27,044 nt of DNA from Hyphochytrium catenoides (lineage: Eukaryota > Sar > Hyphochytriomycetes > Hyphochytriales > Hyphochytriaceae). The DNA lies in contig FLMG01000929.1 of the NCBI GenBank assembly GCA_900088475.1, forward strand, positions 7,302-34,345, written 5' to 3'. The notes under the pieces were generated by a model. That model was not told the origin of the DNA, made no database searches, and worked only from the letters and a program-made list of their open reading frames with translations. Below, piece by piece: positions 1 to 11,006 of the stretch (within the stretch, counting starts at the first letter, position 1; every line of letters begins with the position of its first letter). A program made the translations under genes and the position numbers.

Positions 1-650
1 GAGAGAGAGAGAGAGAGAGAGAGAGAAGAGAGAAGAGAGAGTGGGAGGCATGACCAGAGAAGGGCAATACGAAGAGAACAGCAGCAATCGGAGGAGAGAC
101 AGGGAAGCAAGGAGACGTCAAGGAGAAACAAGGGAGTGAAAGGACAGTGCCTCAAACCAAAACCAGTAAACAAAAAGGAGAGACAACATTCGCGGCACCT
201 AGATGACTAGAAGAGAAGGCACCAAGAGAGAGAGAGACAAGTGAAGAAAAAAAAGAGAGAAAGAGAGAGAGAGAGAGTAGACACTGAGGAGGCAGACGCT
301 CTCCTCCTCTGACTTCGAGTCCGAAGAAAGTATCATTTCAAGCTGCTCGACACAGGAGAGAAAAACGAGTATGGCCACCGCAGTGGCAAAGGATGGAAGT
401 AGGGCCGAGAGAGAAAAGAGAGAGAGAGAGAGACGAAGCGAAGAGGGAGGCCCGTCATGCAGGTCTAAGGGAAAAAAAGAGATATCGGATGGCTGACGGC
501 TGAAGACAGTCGCAACAGAGAGAGAAGGAGAGAGAGAGAGAGAAAACCTGTATGTGAGAGAGTGAAAGAGAGAGAGAGAGAGAGAGAGTGAGAGAGAGAC
601 AGAGAGAGAGACAGAGAGACAGGGAGGAGAGGAAGGAAGGGGCCATGAGA
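1..650. repeat. GA-rich low-complexity block
   Basis: The first 650 bases are dominated by (GA)n runs, for example 1-28, 421-433 and 568-615, broken by short unique stretches. A short open frame starts at an ATG at 371 (44 codons, mostly Arg, Lys, Glu and Ala) and ends near 504. Its composition follows from the repeat and it is not called as a gene. The opposite strand yields only Ser/Leu runs read from CT repeats. The block may hold the promoter or first exons of the downstream gene, or an intron of a gene off the left edge. Nothing firmer can be seen. Confidence 0.8.
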
Positions 651-677
651 AAATCGCTTTAACAGTCTCTCTTCCAG

Positions 678-3673
678 GCTCTGCAGGAGACGCAGATGGA
701 GCTCCGCAGCTGCGGTTTCACCCTGAAGTGCTGGTGCGCCGTGGAGAGGGCAGCAACACGACTCTCTCTTTCTCCATCCGGCCAGCTGCCTCGCTCCTCT
801 ACACCTTGGGCGTCGCCTCTCGACCTGAGGAGGAGGAAAGAAAGAGAAAGAGAGGGAGAGAAGGAAAGAGAGAGACGAGGACCACTTGGCTGGAGTTTGC
901 GGAAGGGATGGCGGTCCTGCCATCTACCAGCACAGGCTCTCTTGCCCTTCTCCTGCGTAGGGCTATGGACTGCCCAACGGAAGGGGATGATGAAGAGAAG
1001 GAGAGAGAGTCGTTTAAGAAAGAGATCAACTCTCTCTCTCTCTCCCCAGACTATCGACTGTGGGGACAGGAAGAAGGGCTTCGGCTCAAAGACAGAGTCG
1101 CAACGTTTCTAAGGCGCTTCTATAGAAGAAAGCTCCAGAAGATCGCCTCGTCTCAATCAGACGGAGGAGTAACAGCCGAGGTCAAGGAAGACAACGTGCC
1201 AGATGATGGGGAAGAGAAGAGAGAGAACAGCAAGGGAGAGAAAGAGGGAGAGAGGACAGTAGAGAAGAAAGAAGAGAAAACGTTGTCAGGCTTTGCGGTG
1301 GGTCAGAAAGTTCTCTCTCCTTTCGGCTTCGGGACCATCATGGCCCTTCGACCCCAGCAAGGTGTAGCGGTCGTCCAGTCTTCGTCCTGGATATCCTATG
1401 TTAAGGTGAGGAAAGAGAGAGAGTGAGAAAGAGAGAGAGAGAAAAGAGTGGACAATCCTCTATTTTTTTGATCTGCATGCTCTCTTTCCTCTTTCTCCCT
1501 ACCAGCTTATCACGCTCTCTTCCGCTGTTCTGTCTCTGCTAGCTCTCTTCTCATTCGGTCTCTCCTAATTCTAACTCTTCACACTTCTTACCTGTCCCTT
1601 GTTTCCGTGCCCATCAGCTTCTCTATCGTCTCTCTCCTGTTGCGCATGATCTCTCTCTCTTTTTCCTCCCTTCACCCGATTATTGTTGCAGTCCCTTTGT
1701 CTGTTGGTTGAATAGCGTTAGCAGTCCCTAGATCTCGGGGTCTCTCTCTCATCGTCTTGAGCGTCTTTCTCTCTCTTCTCTTTTCCTTCAATGTTAGGCT
1801 CTTTGTCTGAATATCTTCCCAGTTTCCTTTTCTCCAGTTCTATGTTACTCAGTGTTCTCCATCCACCAGGTCAACTCTCTCCTCTCCGAAGTCGAGGCGT
1901 TTGCCCTTCAGACTTCTCAGATAGGAAAGAAGATGGAGCGGCAAGAGCTAGTAGAGAACTTGCTTCTCTCTTCTTCGAGGAGGAGAAAGGGAGAAGAGTC
2001 AACAGCAGGAGAGAAGAAGAAGGCGATCCGTGATTTAGAGTTTTGGAAGCTATTCGTCTCGCTTGACTCAGTACGTACATCGTTTGCTTCTATCGGGCGT
2101 TTTAACTCTGTTTCTATTCTTTTTGTCTCTCTTTCCTTTGGTCCTTTACGTGTCTATCATGTCTCGCCCCTCTTCCCGCTCTTACTTGCTTGTTATCTCT
2201 AGACCTCTCTCTCTTTCTGCTTTCCCATATCATGAGAGCTTTCTCTTGCCCTCCGCTTCCTTACCTTTTTATTTTGTTGCCGCCTTGTGATCTTTCTCGC
2301 TGTCCTTCGTCGTTGGTCGTTTCATTCTCGCGCTCTTCTCGCGTTTTTCTCTCTTTCTCTCTCTCTCTCTCTTTCTCTCTGTCGCTTTCTCTCTCTCTCT
2401 CCTCTTCTCTCCCCCTCTCCCTTCTCTCTCCCTCTCTCACGTCTCTCTTGTTTTCTTCCTATCAGACTGACAGCCCTCCTGCAACCCTCACACGGCTGGG
2501 AGAGAGCCTACTAGGAGAGGAATATTTTGTGCAGGCAAGGAAGATTATCTCTTTATTCTGAACTCTCTTCTCTGTGGCGGCTGCCGGCCGGTCATGGGCT
2601 TTCTCGGTGTCGTGCCACGGATCTTTCTGCTCTCCTTGGCTTCTCTCTATTGGCTCTTTCTTTCTCACCCTATTCGCGCTCAATCTCAATCTCTCGCTCT
2701 CTCTCCTCCTATTCAAATGACGCACAGGCTGCGCTAAAGCAGAACGAGAATGCATTTAAGGAGATCAGAGCGCATGTCCAGACCGATCGACGCAAAGGTA
2801 CGAATGCAGAAAAATGTTCCGCGCAGGAGGATGCGCAACTCTGACATCCTATGTGACGGCGCTAAGAGATGGGGCGGGCAAGAGAAAAGGAGAGAAATAG
2901 AAAGAAATAGTGAAAGGAGGGACGGAAGGAACCGAGTTTTGGAAGACCCGAGAGAAGATCGGGCACTGGACGGCGGCGAGTGTTGCTTTGAACCAGTTAG
3001 ACGAGGGAAGAGGCGTGAAATCGCGGGGCATGGCACATTGCCTAATTCCTCGTATCTGATATCCACTTTCCATCTGTCCTGCCCATGAACCCCGTCCCAC
3101 TCTGTCTGTTTCTATCTATCCCTTCTCATAATCATTGCGTCCATTTCCCCCCAGCCGAGGAAGCGCTAGATGAAATGGAGAAGGGGCTGGCCGCTCTTAT
3201 TAGCAAATGTCCGCCGGGACAGCTCTACGGCATTCTGGTACATCTAAGCACTTTCTAGGCTCTCAAGCTACTTCTAGTTCTTTCTCTCTTTGCTTCGTGG
3301 TCGCGGACTTCTCTGTTCTCTCTTTTCTCATTCTCCTCTTTAGGTTTGATTCTTGGGGCCAAGGTTAATTTTGCCCTTCCTATCCTTCTCTTTCTATATG
3401 CCTATCCTCCCCTCTCTGTTTCCTCCTGTCTCTAGCACTTGTTCGCTTCCTGTTGGCACTCTCTCTCCCTCTGCTTTCTCTCTCTGGGTGTCACTGATTT
3501 ACTCATGCTGCGTCCCTCTTCTGCAATAGAAGAAGCCCAAGATTAGAAAGCAGCCAGGAGTGGGGAATGATAAGACAGGGAAGCCAGGGATCGACCCAGC
3601 GATCATAGAGAGGAAGGTGGGGGACCCTGTGAAGCAGGAATCCCTAAGCTTCCCTGCCAGCGCCGGCAGCTGA
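678..3673 (+). CDS. Unrecognised E/K/R-rich protein with a TPFG-like beta motif (5' end unresolved)
   Basis: I do not recognise the family. Exons joined in phase: 678-1405, 1870-2070, 2466-2534, 2728-2797, 3155-3237 and 3530-3673, giving about 430 residues and stopping at TGA 3671-3673. The first exon follows a TCTTCCAG acceptor at 670-677 and has no in-frame ATG at its start, so the initiator lies in an unseen upstream exon. The intron after 2534 appears to use a GC donor (CAG then GCAAGG). Near 1297-1390 the protein reads GQKVLSPFGFGTIMALRP, resembling the 'V-x-T/S-P-F/Y-G-x-G' beta-hairpin repeat common in protist proteins. It is flanked by long Glu/Lys/Arg-rich stretches (835-870, 1196-1282) and followed by predicted helices. 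The family motif is recalled, not searched. A further 3' exon is possible. Gene-level confidence is moderate. Confidence 0.6.
2345..2445 (+). repeat. Intronic CT tract
   Basis: A pyrimidine run, mostly (CT)n with a few interruptions, lies in the intron 2071-2465 of the first gene, just ahead of the acceptor CTATCAG at 2459-2465. It acts at least as an exaggerated polypyrimidine tract. Several short open frames across it are Ser/Leu/Phe artefacts. Confidence 0.85.
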
Positions 3674-4592
3674 CGGCTCCGTCTTCCACCGGCACTGCCC
3701 CTCCTATCTGGTCCCCCAATCTCCTCTTCTCTTAACTGTCCCGTCTCTTATTAATACCACTGGATCTCTGTCAGGTGGAGCACGTATCTGTCTGTCCATA
3801 GAAATCGTGGGCCAGTGGGCCCTGGTAATGGCAAGGATAGAACTCTCTCTGCCTTGCCAACTACTTCATTGGGAACGTACCCGCTTCACTTTGGCCCCAT
3901 TTTCCATTGGCGGTGCTTCTCGCCTACGCGGCTGTCTCTCTCTCTCTCTCCTGCTCGGCCACGATGTTCTCATTCCCTGGCATGGAAGGAGGTGCTGGAG
4001 GATTTAGAATGTCGGTGGAGGAAGATGACTGCTCGGAGGTAGAAGACAGGGACTTAGCGTTGGCCTCCTCCAGTCTATCCTTCTTCCCCTCCTACCTCTA
4101 CCGACTGCGTAGGAGACCTACGCTGGAGACTGCAAATCTCGAGCTCCTAAAGAGAGAGAGAGAGAGAGATGCTTCAACCAATAAATCAAACTTCCTGCTT
4201 TATATCTCTTAGCTTATGCCAATCTCGAGACCCCGTGCTGCACAATGAGGCTCTCTACATTCCCTCGCCCTTCTATCTGTACGCTTCCCCCAGCATGTCT
4301 TCGACTCTTTTCCTTGACGAGGTGCTCTCGTACTGCAGGGATTATAGTGTTAAACTTCCTCTCATCTGCCGTATAAGTTAAAAGAGTTCGAGGTAGTGCT
4401 AGGTCTTGATGAGAACAATTGGCAACGTCAGAGATGCCATTCAAACCCTCGAGGCCGTTTTCTCTCTGGTACACGTCAGCTCAGTCCGTCATCTTCCCTT
4501 CTTTCATTCATCTCCCTCCCGCAGTAAGGATTTGCGAGACGCACTGGAAAAGGAAAGATGAAAAGGGTGGACTAGGCTCAACGGCACTATCA
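3674..4592. other. Spacer between convergent genes
   Basis: This lies between the + strand gene ending at 3673 and the - strand MED4 stop at 4593, so it holds both 3' regions. An open frame with an ATG at 3964 begins MFSFPGMEGGAGGF and runs to 4212, acidic at first and then ordinary. It could be an extra 3' exon of the upstream gene or a chance frame; no phase-consistent splice into it was found. A short GA run sits at 4151-4170 and an AATAAA hexamer at 4180-4185, which could serve the + strand transcript. Nothing else is supported. Confidence 0.4.
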
Positions 4593-7049
4593 TTAGTCAT
4601 CGCTGTCTTCATCAGAGGACAGGTCCAACTGTACTCTGCCTTCTTTCTCCGATTCGCTGTCACTCTCTCCGCTCTCCTCTGATTCGCTATCATCGTCATC
4701 GATGTCCAGATTGACCTTCCGTTTCTTTGGCGCATAATCGGAGTCTGAGGTCTCAGGAGACTCTTTCCCTCGTTTGCGGCTTGGAGCACGGTCTGGCGTC
4801 TTCGCGGCTGTGAAGACGATGTACAAGGGTCACATAAGTAAGCTTGGGGCTGTTCTAAAAGTCTGCGAAAGCGAGAGAGGAGAAATAAAACACCAGCAGG
4901 AGGCATGACGAATGATCCAGATGTGGAAGAGATGATGTTCTTGCGCACACGTCCCTCCAGGGAGAGCAAGGACGGCTTTGTCCAAGGTTCTCAACAAAGG
5001 ATGACCCACCTGTAGTGGCAGATGCACCAGGCTTGCCAGTTAGGTCTCCGCCCTGAGTTGACGAGAGGAATATAAATGGAAAGAGATGGAGGGACACAAC
5101 GGCAATATACGAGTTAGCATAGTGAGCTAAGAAGAATGTCCGTGGTGGACTGTGGTTCCTCACCTTCTTCTTTTCTGCATTCCAACCAGCGGGCAGCGCT
5201 CTCCCTTCCTTTGCCACACTGATTCCCAGAGGAATGTCAGCAGTAGCTTGAGGAGCTTTGGAGATGGAGGGAGATGATGGAGGAGCTTCCGCTTCTTCCT
5301 GCTTCTCAAGCTCTTGCCGAACTATTTTTCCCTTTCCGCCTAAGTCCAAGCAGAGGTCATGAGACGAGCCGCCTGAGAACTGTTGCTTTACAGAACAAAC
5401 AGGGGTAGATACTAGGGAACGGAAAAGCGAGAGAAACAGCTAACGATCGTAAGAGGTGCCAACTGAGCGTGGAGCAGGATCAAACAGGAAAGAATGAGAT
5501 AGCTGAAGGTAACCGTGAGGTATGCGCTGCTACCTTGATGCTGGCTGAGTATCCCAGCTCGCATCTGCTCCTCAGTAGGTGCGGGAGGAGCAAAACCAAA
5601 CATGGGCCACTGCCATAAGCATGTGAGACATCAGCATAAGCAGGGATGACCAGAGAGACGTGAGGAACCGAACGTAACAACCGGTAGATTATAGGGAGAT
5701 GAAGGCAGTGTAGGATGCAGTCCAATACTTCAGAGGGGGCCGGCTCAAAAAGGGAGGCGGACAGGTCGGTAGAGAAACAGTCAGGGAGAATACAAAGCCT
5801 CAGGAATTCTATTGGCATGCCCTCTTTGTGTACGAAGGTCATCCATTGGCGATTGAAAGAGCTGACAGAGAGAAAGAGATATTACCCCAGGGGACCACCA
5901 ATGGGCTGCAGCAGTTGTGCCGCTGATTCTATGGGCATATGCCACTATCTTCCGAGGGTCTAGGCCTGCAGCGACTGGTCAGCAGATTTCGTGGGAGATC
6001 AGAGAAGCCGCAAATGCAGAGAGGTGTTCAGAGTCCCAAGAAGACATTCAGACTCAGGGACGTTTCTGCCCAGGAATTAGATTGAGAGACCAAAGAATGG
6101 GAAGCTCCTTTGCAAATTGTAAAGACTGGCAGCATAAGAAATGAGGTGAGGATTGGGTGGTTGGAAGGAATGGGATGGCGTAGGGAGAAGAGACACGAAG
6201 GGTAGGCAAAAGAGGAACGGAGGCAACAGGGTAAAGGAAAACGAAGAGCCTGAGCAGACTAACGTTTCATGTTCTCTCGCTCGTTGGCTCTCTTCTTATG
6301 CGCCAGGATGGCCTTTGTCAACGCCTGCTCGGTATTTCGGAGCTTGGAAGCGTACTCCAGAATCGCTTTCTCCTTCTGTTCTACTTTTGTTCGGAGACCT
6401 CTCAGCTGATCCTGAGCATCTTGGTGCTGTGTCACTGTGAGAACAGTAAGCAAGTAAGAGTATTGTGATGGCGGGTGGCGCAAGAATTCATTAGGAAGTC
6501 ATAAGTTGAGAACGCTAACCCCGAAAGATTGGCCAAGCAGAAGGAAACTTGGATCTAACGGGGTGGTCAGAGTGAGAATAGAAGCGCAACGAAGAGAGCA
6601 AAGGTCTCGAGAAAGAGAAAGAGAGCTTCAAGAGAAGAGAGGCACGGTGCCAGAGCAGCAAGAACTAGAAACACTAGCGAGAGAGCGCGGTGGGTGGAGC
6701 ACTTACAGATCTTGACGGAAGCCAGGAGCTCTTCATCTTTCTGCAGCACCTTCTTCAGTGTGCCCTGGACTGCTTCGAGGTTTTTACGCGCTTCAGCGCT
6801 CAGGGAAGGTCTATTGACGGGTAAAACATACGGTCAGAAAGGAGAAGGCGTGTGTCTCAGTGCAATTGGATGGACTCACTGGGATAATGTGGTCAAAGAA
6901 TCAAACAATTTCCCGGCCAGGCTCCGATATTCAGCGAGACGATTGCCCACAAGTTTCCTAACGCTGGTGTGCTCAGGATCATCCTCGTTGCGCCCGGCCC
7001 CGGCAGGATCATCTTCAAGCTTCGCCTTTGAAATGTCAGGTGACATCAT
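4593..7049 (-). CDS. MED4: Mediator complex subunit 4
   Basis: MED4 is a middle-module subunit of Mediator, the nuclear coactivator linking transcription factors to RNA polymerase II. Exons, 5' to 3' on the minus strand: 7049-6880, 6810-6707, 6434-6264, 5965-5886, 5609-5534, 5372-5164, 5052-5010 and 4807-4593. Every junction keeps phase and the total is 355 residues (human is about 270). The start is the first of two adjacent ATGs, with an in-frame TAG 21 nt upstream. Family signs in order: a coiled coil (about residues 58-148, including QKDEELLASVKI), the signature YAHRIS then Ala-rich W-x-x-P (about 150-178), and APTEEQMRAGIL (about 185-196). The tail carries a PKKRKV nuclear localisation motif (about 311-316) followed by an Asp/Glu/Ser-rich end, LSSDEDSDD. 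Human MED4 likewise ends in an acidic Ser-rich tail. The middle insert of about 85 residues has no match I recognise. Confidence 0.88.
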
Positions 7050-7841
7050 TCTGAAGCTACTTCCCTACATGCTTGGCGTCATTGTACTCAAGAGGAGGCT
7101 CTGTGAGCCTGACAACTATCAGAAAGGAAGAGGCTACTTCGTCCCGTCCTGCAGAGCTAGTGCCTCTTAGACTGCTTATTCCACTTTTAGGATGCCATCA
7201 GGAAGCCCCGATGGAGCCAAATTAATGTTAGAGAGTGGTCCTGTGCCGGCAGATGCCGCTCATCTGAGGAATGTAGGAGAGGGGAAGCTTTGGCGGCAGT
7301 AGGACAGAACTAAATGTGAGAGTCTCAAGACGGGCGGCGGCAGCAGCAGAGCTTCAGACAGAGATCACGATCTCAATCTGCACACCCGCTCATGGTAGCT
7401 GAGCCTACCGCTCATTTCCGATTGGTCCACACTAGTTTGACTGCTTTCCAGTATATACGCATGTCAATTCTGTATAAATCGCTCGTCTGGTGGACCATCA
7501 TGTCTCCAAGGGTAGGTCTGAGGATTGTGGAGGCGTCCCCCAGTATTAGTGGGCTGACATGGTGATGGGAACCTCATCAACAGAGCTTCGCATTGGATTC
7601 TGATGATGGGGCGAGATCTCCAGCCAGATCCTCAGCTTCAACTTGAAGAACAAGAAAAGAGGGCAAGCCTGCGAAGAGCAGAGATTCCCAGAGTCTGAAG
7701 AAGGACGCCGCAGACCAGTGAAGAAGTTTCAAAGCCTGCGGGAGAGACAGGTCATCTCTCGTCTCCTCCATCCGCAGAGCCATTCTTGTTGGCCGTATCA
7801 GGCAAGAGCGATACTTCTCCTACTCGTGGATTGTTATTAAG
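7050..7841. promoter_or_regulatory. Head-to-head spacer between MED4 and ACAD8 (candidate bidirectional promoter)
   Basis: The 792 bp separate two divergent starts, MED4 at 7049 (-) and ACAD8 at 7842 (+), so the promoters and 5' UTRs of both must lie here or in unseen upstream exons. AT-rich TATA-like words occur at 7451-7458 (GTATATAC) and 7472-7479 (GTATAAAT), about 365-390 bp ahead of the ACAD8 ATG. A GGC/GCA-rich patch lies at 7332-7348. The position is certain but promoter function is inferred. Small open frames here look non-coding. Confidence 0.4.
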
Positions 7842-10763
7842 ATGCTGCGATTGGGAAGAGCTCTGCCCTCCCTACGACGGACTTCCGGCGTCTTCTCAAA
7901 TCTCAGATACCTTTCAACTGACCCGGCATCAGGTAAGTGATTGTTCCTGTTCCAGTTTCGGTCTCTCTGGCTCACTCTCATTCCATTGTCGTCGACCCCT
8001 CCGTTGCAGGCTACATTGGACTAACACCCGAGCAGCAGGAGTTCAAGGCAGTTGCAGATGACTTCGCCAAGAAGGAACTGCTTCCATTTGCCGCAGAATG
8101 GGATCAAAAAAAGATCTTTCCAAAGGAGACCCTGAGAAAGGCTGCAGAGTTAGGTTTTGCCGGTTTGTACACTTCTCTTTCCTTTCCCCGCCTCAGTCTC
8201 TACGACTCCTCTCCCAAAACCGATACGTCTTTGTTATCCTCTAACATCAGCAGTACTTGACGGCTTGGCCCTTGCTAAAGCTCTCGAGAAAGCGATCCGT
8301 GCGTTCTCTCGTCCGCGTGTCTTTCTGTTGGTGGATCTTTTCTCCTTTTCTAAGCATCATTTCTGTCCTCATCATTTGAATAGGTGTCTTCGTGCGAGAG
8401 GACATTGGAGGGACGGCACTTAAGCGCCAGGATGGCGTCGTTATCTTCGAGGCCCTTGCAGCTGGCTGTGTGAGCACCACTGCTTATTTGACCATTCATA
8501 ATATGTGCACGTGGATGATAGACACCTATGGCAACGAGAGAGTGCGAGAGAAATTCTTGCCAAAGCTGCTGACAATGGAGGTTAGTGAGACGACAGCTAG
8601 GCGGTGATATGGCAGCTGTGAACTCGGCTATGGCTTCTCATGTCTTCCGCAGCCCACGGGTTTCCCTCTCTTTTTCATCTTCTATATCCTGGCTTCTCTC
8701 CTGTCCAGCGAACTGGTATGACTGGATGTGGTATCAACTCTCTTTCGGTCTAGCTTGTACTGCTCTTCAGGACTAGGGATTACCTCTTTCACTTCCAATT
8801 GCCAAACATCCTTACTAAGGCAGTCGCTGTCTCCTGTGGCTTCGTGATGCTGTGGAGCAGGATTTCGCCTCCTACTGCCTGACAGAGCCCGGGAGTGGAA
8901 GCGACTCATCGTCTCTGCTCACAAAGGCAGAGAAAAAAGGCGATAGATACATTCTAAACGGCTCTAAGGTTAGTCCTTGCCAATCCCTGTCCCGTCTTAG
9001 TCCAGTACTTCCTCCGACCCTTCATCAGCGTTTCTCCACCTATTCTTCCACCCTTTCTTCTAACCCCAGTCTGCCTAAGCTTTGTCTCCCGCAAACCAAG
9101 CTAGACCATGAAAGATTGTTATACTTCCTTCTCCTTCATAGGCTTTTATCAGCGGTGGAGGCGAAAGTGATGTTTACGTAGTTATGTGTCGAACAGGAGG
9201 CCCAGGTAAGGAAGGAGGAGTTCCCTTCAATAAGGCCGACAGGAGAAGAAGCATCCTTTGAGGGTCAATGAGTAAATTCCTAGGTTATAGAGGAGACAGA
9301 TTAGAAGAAGTTAGGGAGTTACTATATTCCATGGCGCTCGCTTCTGACCTAGGCCCTCCTCTCACCAGGTCCGAAGGGCATTTCATGCCTGTTAGTGCCA
9401 AAGGACGCGCCGGGACTGAGCTTTGGCAAGCAGGAAGATAAGGTGTTTCCGGCTCTCCCGTATCCATCTTGTTGTTTCTTTCTTTGCTGTCCATTCTCAA
9501 GAAACTTGGCCTGTTCTAAGCTGAGCCTGTCTAGGGACGCATCCCATACGACAGTTTCTCCCTACCCAGACAAAGTAGCTCCCCACCAATGCTACTCCGG
9601 CTCATAGTGGCTTCAATACCCTCCTTTCTCACACCTATTCCTATCCTTCGCCTCTGCTTGTTATTGATGCTCTTGATGCATTCTAGCTTGGTTGGAACAG
9701 TCAGCCCACGGCAGCGGTGATATTTGAGAATTGCGAAGTACCAGTAGAGAACCTGCTTGGCGAGGAGGGCCAGGGCTTTAAGATGGCAATGGCAGGCCTC
9801 GACGGAGGAAGACTCAGCATTGGTAACAAACTGAGTTACTGCCTCATGATGCCATCATTCCTAGATAAGCTACTGCTACAAAGGCCTTGCTTTTTCGCTA
9901 TCTGGAAGCTTTGATGGTCTCTCTTCTCCTTGGTGTTTGGGCTGCCTTTCTCTTCTTTTTTTTGCATACATAGCAAGACAGTCAAGGCGCACCAACACTA
10001 CCCTAATATGCTTTTTTGCCGTTGCTGTTCGACCTCGGCCACTCCATTTTACTCCTTGCAAGGTACCTGCAGTTTGGGCGGAGCAGCAGCGTGCTTGGAT
10101 CTTGCGCGGGAGCACATCAAGATTAGAAAACAGTTCGGAAAGCCCCTGGCCGACAACCAGGTAACCGGCTGCGGAGACATGTGTGGCGACGTAGAGGGGG
10201 AGTGAGAAGGAAACGTAGGCGTGGGGACAAGAATGGGGACTTGGTACTGTTGCATACGTGCATATGAAGCGCCTCTATCGGTCTCACCAGCGACAGGGTT
10301 GATCCTGCTCCTTGCTTTGCCTATAGCTTTTCTAACATCATCTCTTTACGTTCTCACCTCCTCTTTCTCTTTCCCTTCCTCTCCCTCCCTTTTCTCTCTG
10401 TTCCTGTACCTCTTTTCCCTTCTGAACTCCCTGCAGCACCTCCAATTCAAACTCGCTGATATGGCTACTGAGCTTCAGACGGCCCGGAGTATCCTCAGGC
10501 AGGCAGCAAAGCTGCTGGACGAGAAGGAAACGAGCGCCACTGCGTTCTGCGCCATGGCAAAGAAGTACAGCACGGACGTCGGGTTCAATGTAAGGAACCC
10601 AAAAACCTCTTCCTTTCTTTTCTCCTTTTGCTTGACGTCGATGGCAGCTCTCGGTATGAATTCATCTGAAAATGAGGGTCCTGTCTCTCTTTACCTTTGA
10701 TAGCGGCTACCTCCTCTTTTGCACAGTTGCTGACTCTTTGTTCTTTTATTCCCTGTCTCTGAT

Positions 10764-10796
<33 letters not shown>

Positions 10797-11006
10797 TACA
10801 CTCACTTACTCTCACTCGCTCTCTTCTCCTGCTGGGCGGACGGTCTTCAGATCTGCAATGATGCCCTGCAGATGTTTGGTGGCTATGGCTATCTGAAGGA
10901 CTATCCCGTAGAGCGCTACCTGCGCGATGTGCGAGTACATAGAATCCTAGAGGGGACAAACGAGGTTATGCAGCTCATCATCTCAAGAGCTCTGCTTAAA
11001 GATTGA
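7842..11006 (+). CDS. ACAD8: Isobutyryl-CoA dehydrogenase, mitochondrial
   Basis: This FAD-dependent acyl-CoA dehydrogenase oxidises isobutyryl-CoA to methacrylyl-CoA in mitochondrial valine catabolism and passes electrons to ETF. Ten exons in phase: 7842-7932, 8010-8162, 8384-8580, 8861-8968, 9142-9205, 9369-9442, 9687-9822, 10063-10160, 10437-10589 and 10851-11006. The product is 409 residues (human ACAD8 is 415). Residues 1-30 form an Arg/Ser/Leu-rich presequence without acidic residues until the STDP boundary. Landmarks: [30 protein letters not shown] (FAD and substrate loop), [43 protein letters not shown] and [10 protein letters not shown]. The Glu of LEGT (codon 10950-10952, residue 392) sits at the catalytic base. 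The motifs match ACAD8 more closely than short/branched-chain or isovaleryl homologues as I recall them. No lesion is seen. Confidence 0.97.
10764..10796 (+). repeat. Intronic CT microsatellite
   Basis: A near-perfect (CT)n run, interrupted once by a G, lies in the last intron of ACAD8 (10590-10850), about 55 bp before the acceptor GTCTTCAG. Confidence 0.9.

Noticed and set aside
1-60. Telomeric repeat at the left end
   Set aside because: The repeat is a plain GA dinucleotide run, not a telomere-type unit.
465-923. 152-codon open frame on the minus strand, Ser/Leu/Pro-rich
   Set aside because: It is the CT-repeat reading of the GA-rich block and the opposite strand of the first gene's exon. 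It has no splice logic and no domain.
2190-2561. 123-codon frame on the + strand across the CT tract
   Set aside because: Its first two thirds are intronic CT repeat read as Ser/Leu/Phe. Only the last part (from 2466) is exon, in the phase used in the gene model.
4508-5349. Long open frames on the minus strand (4508-4969, 4855-5349) as separate genes
   Set aside because: They run through MED4 exons and introns. The phase-consistent MED4 model explains the coding parts.
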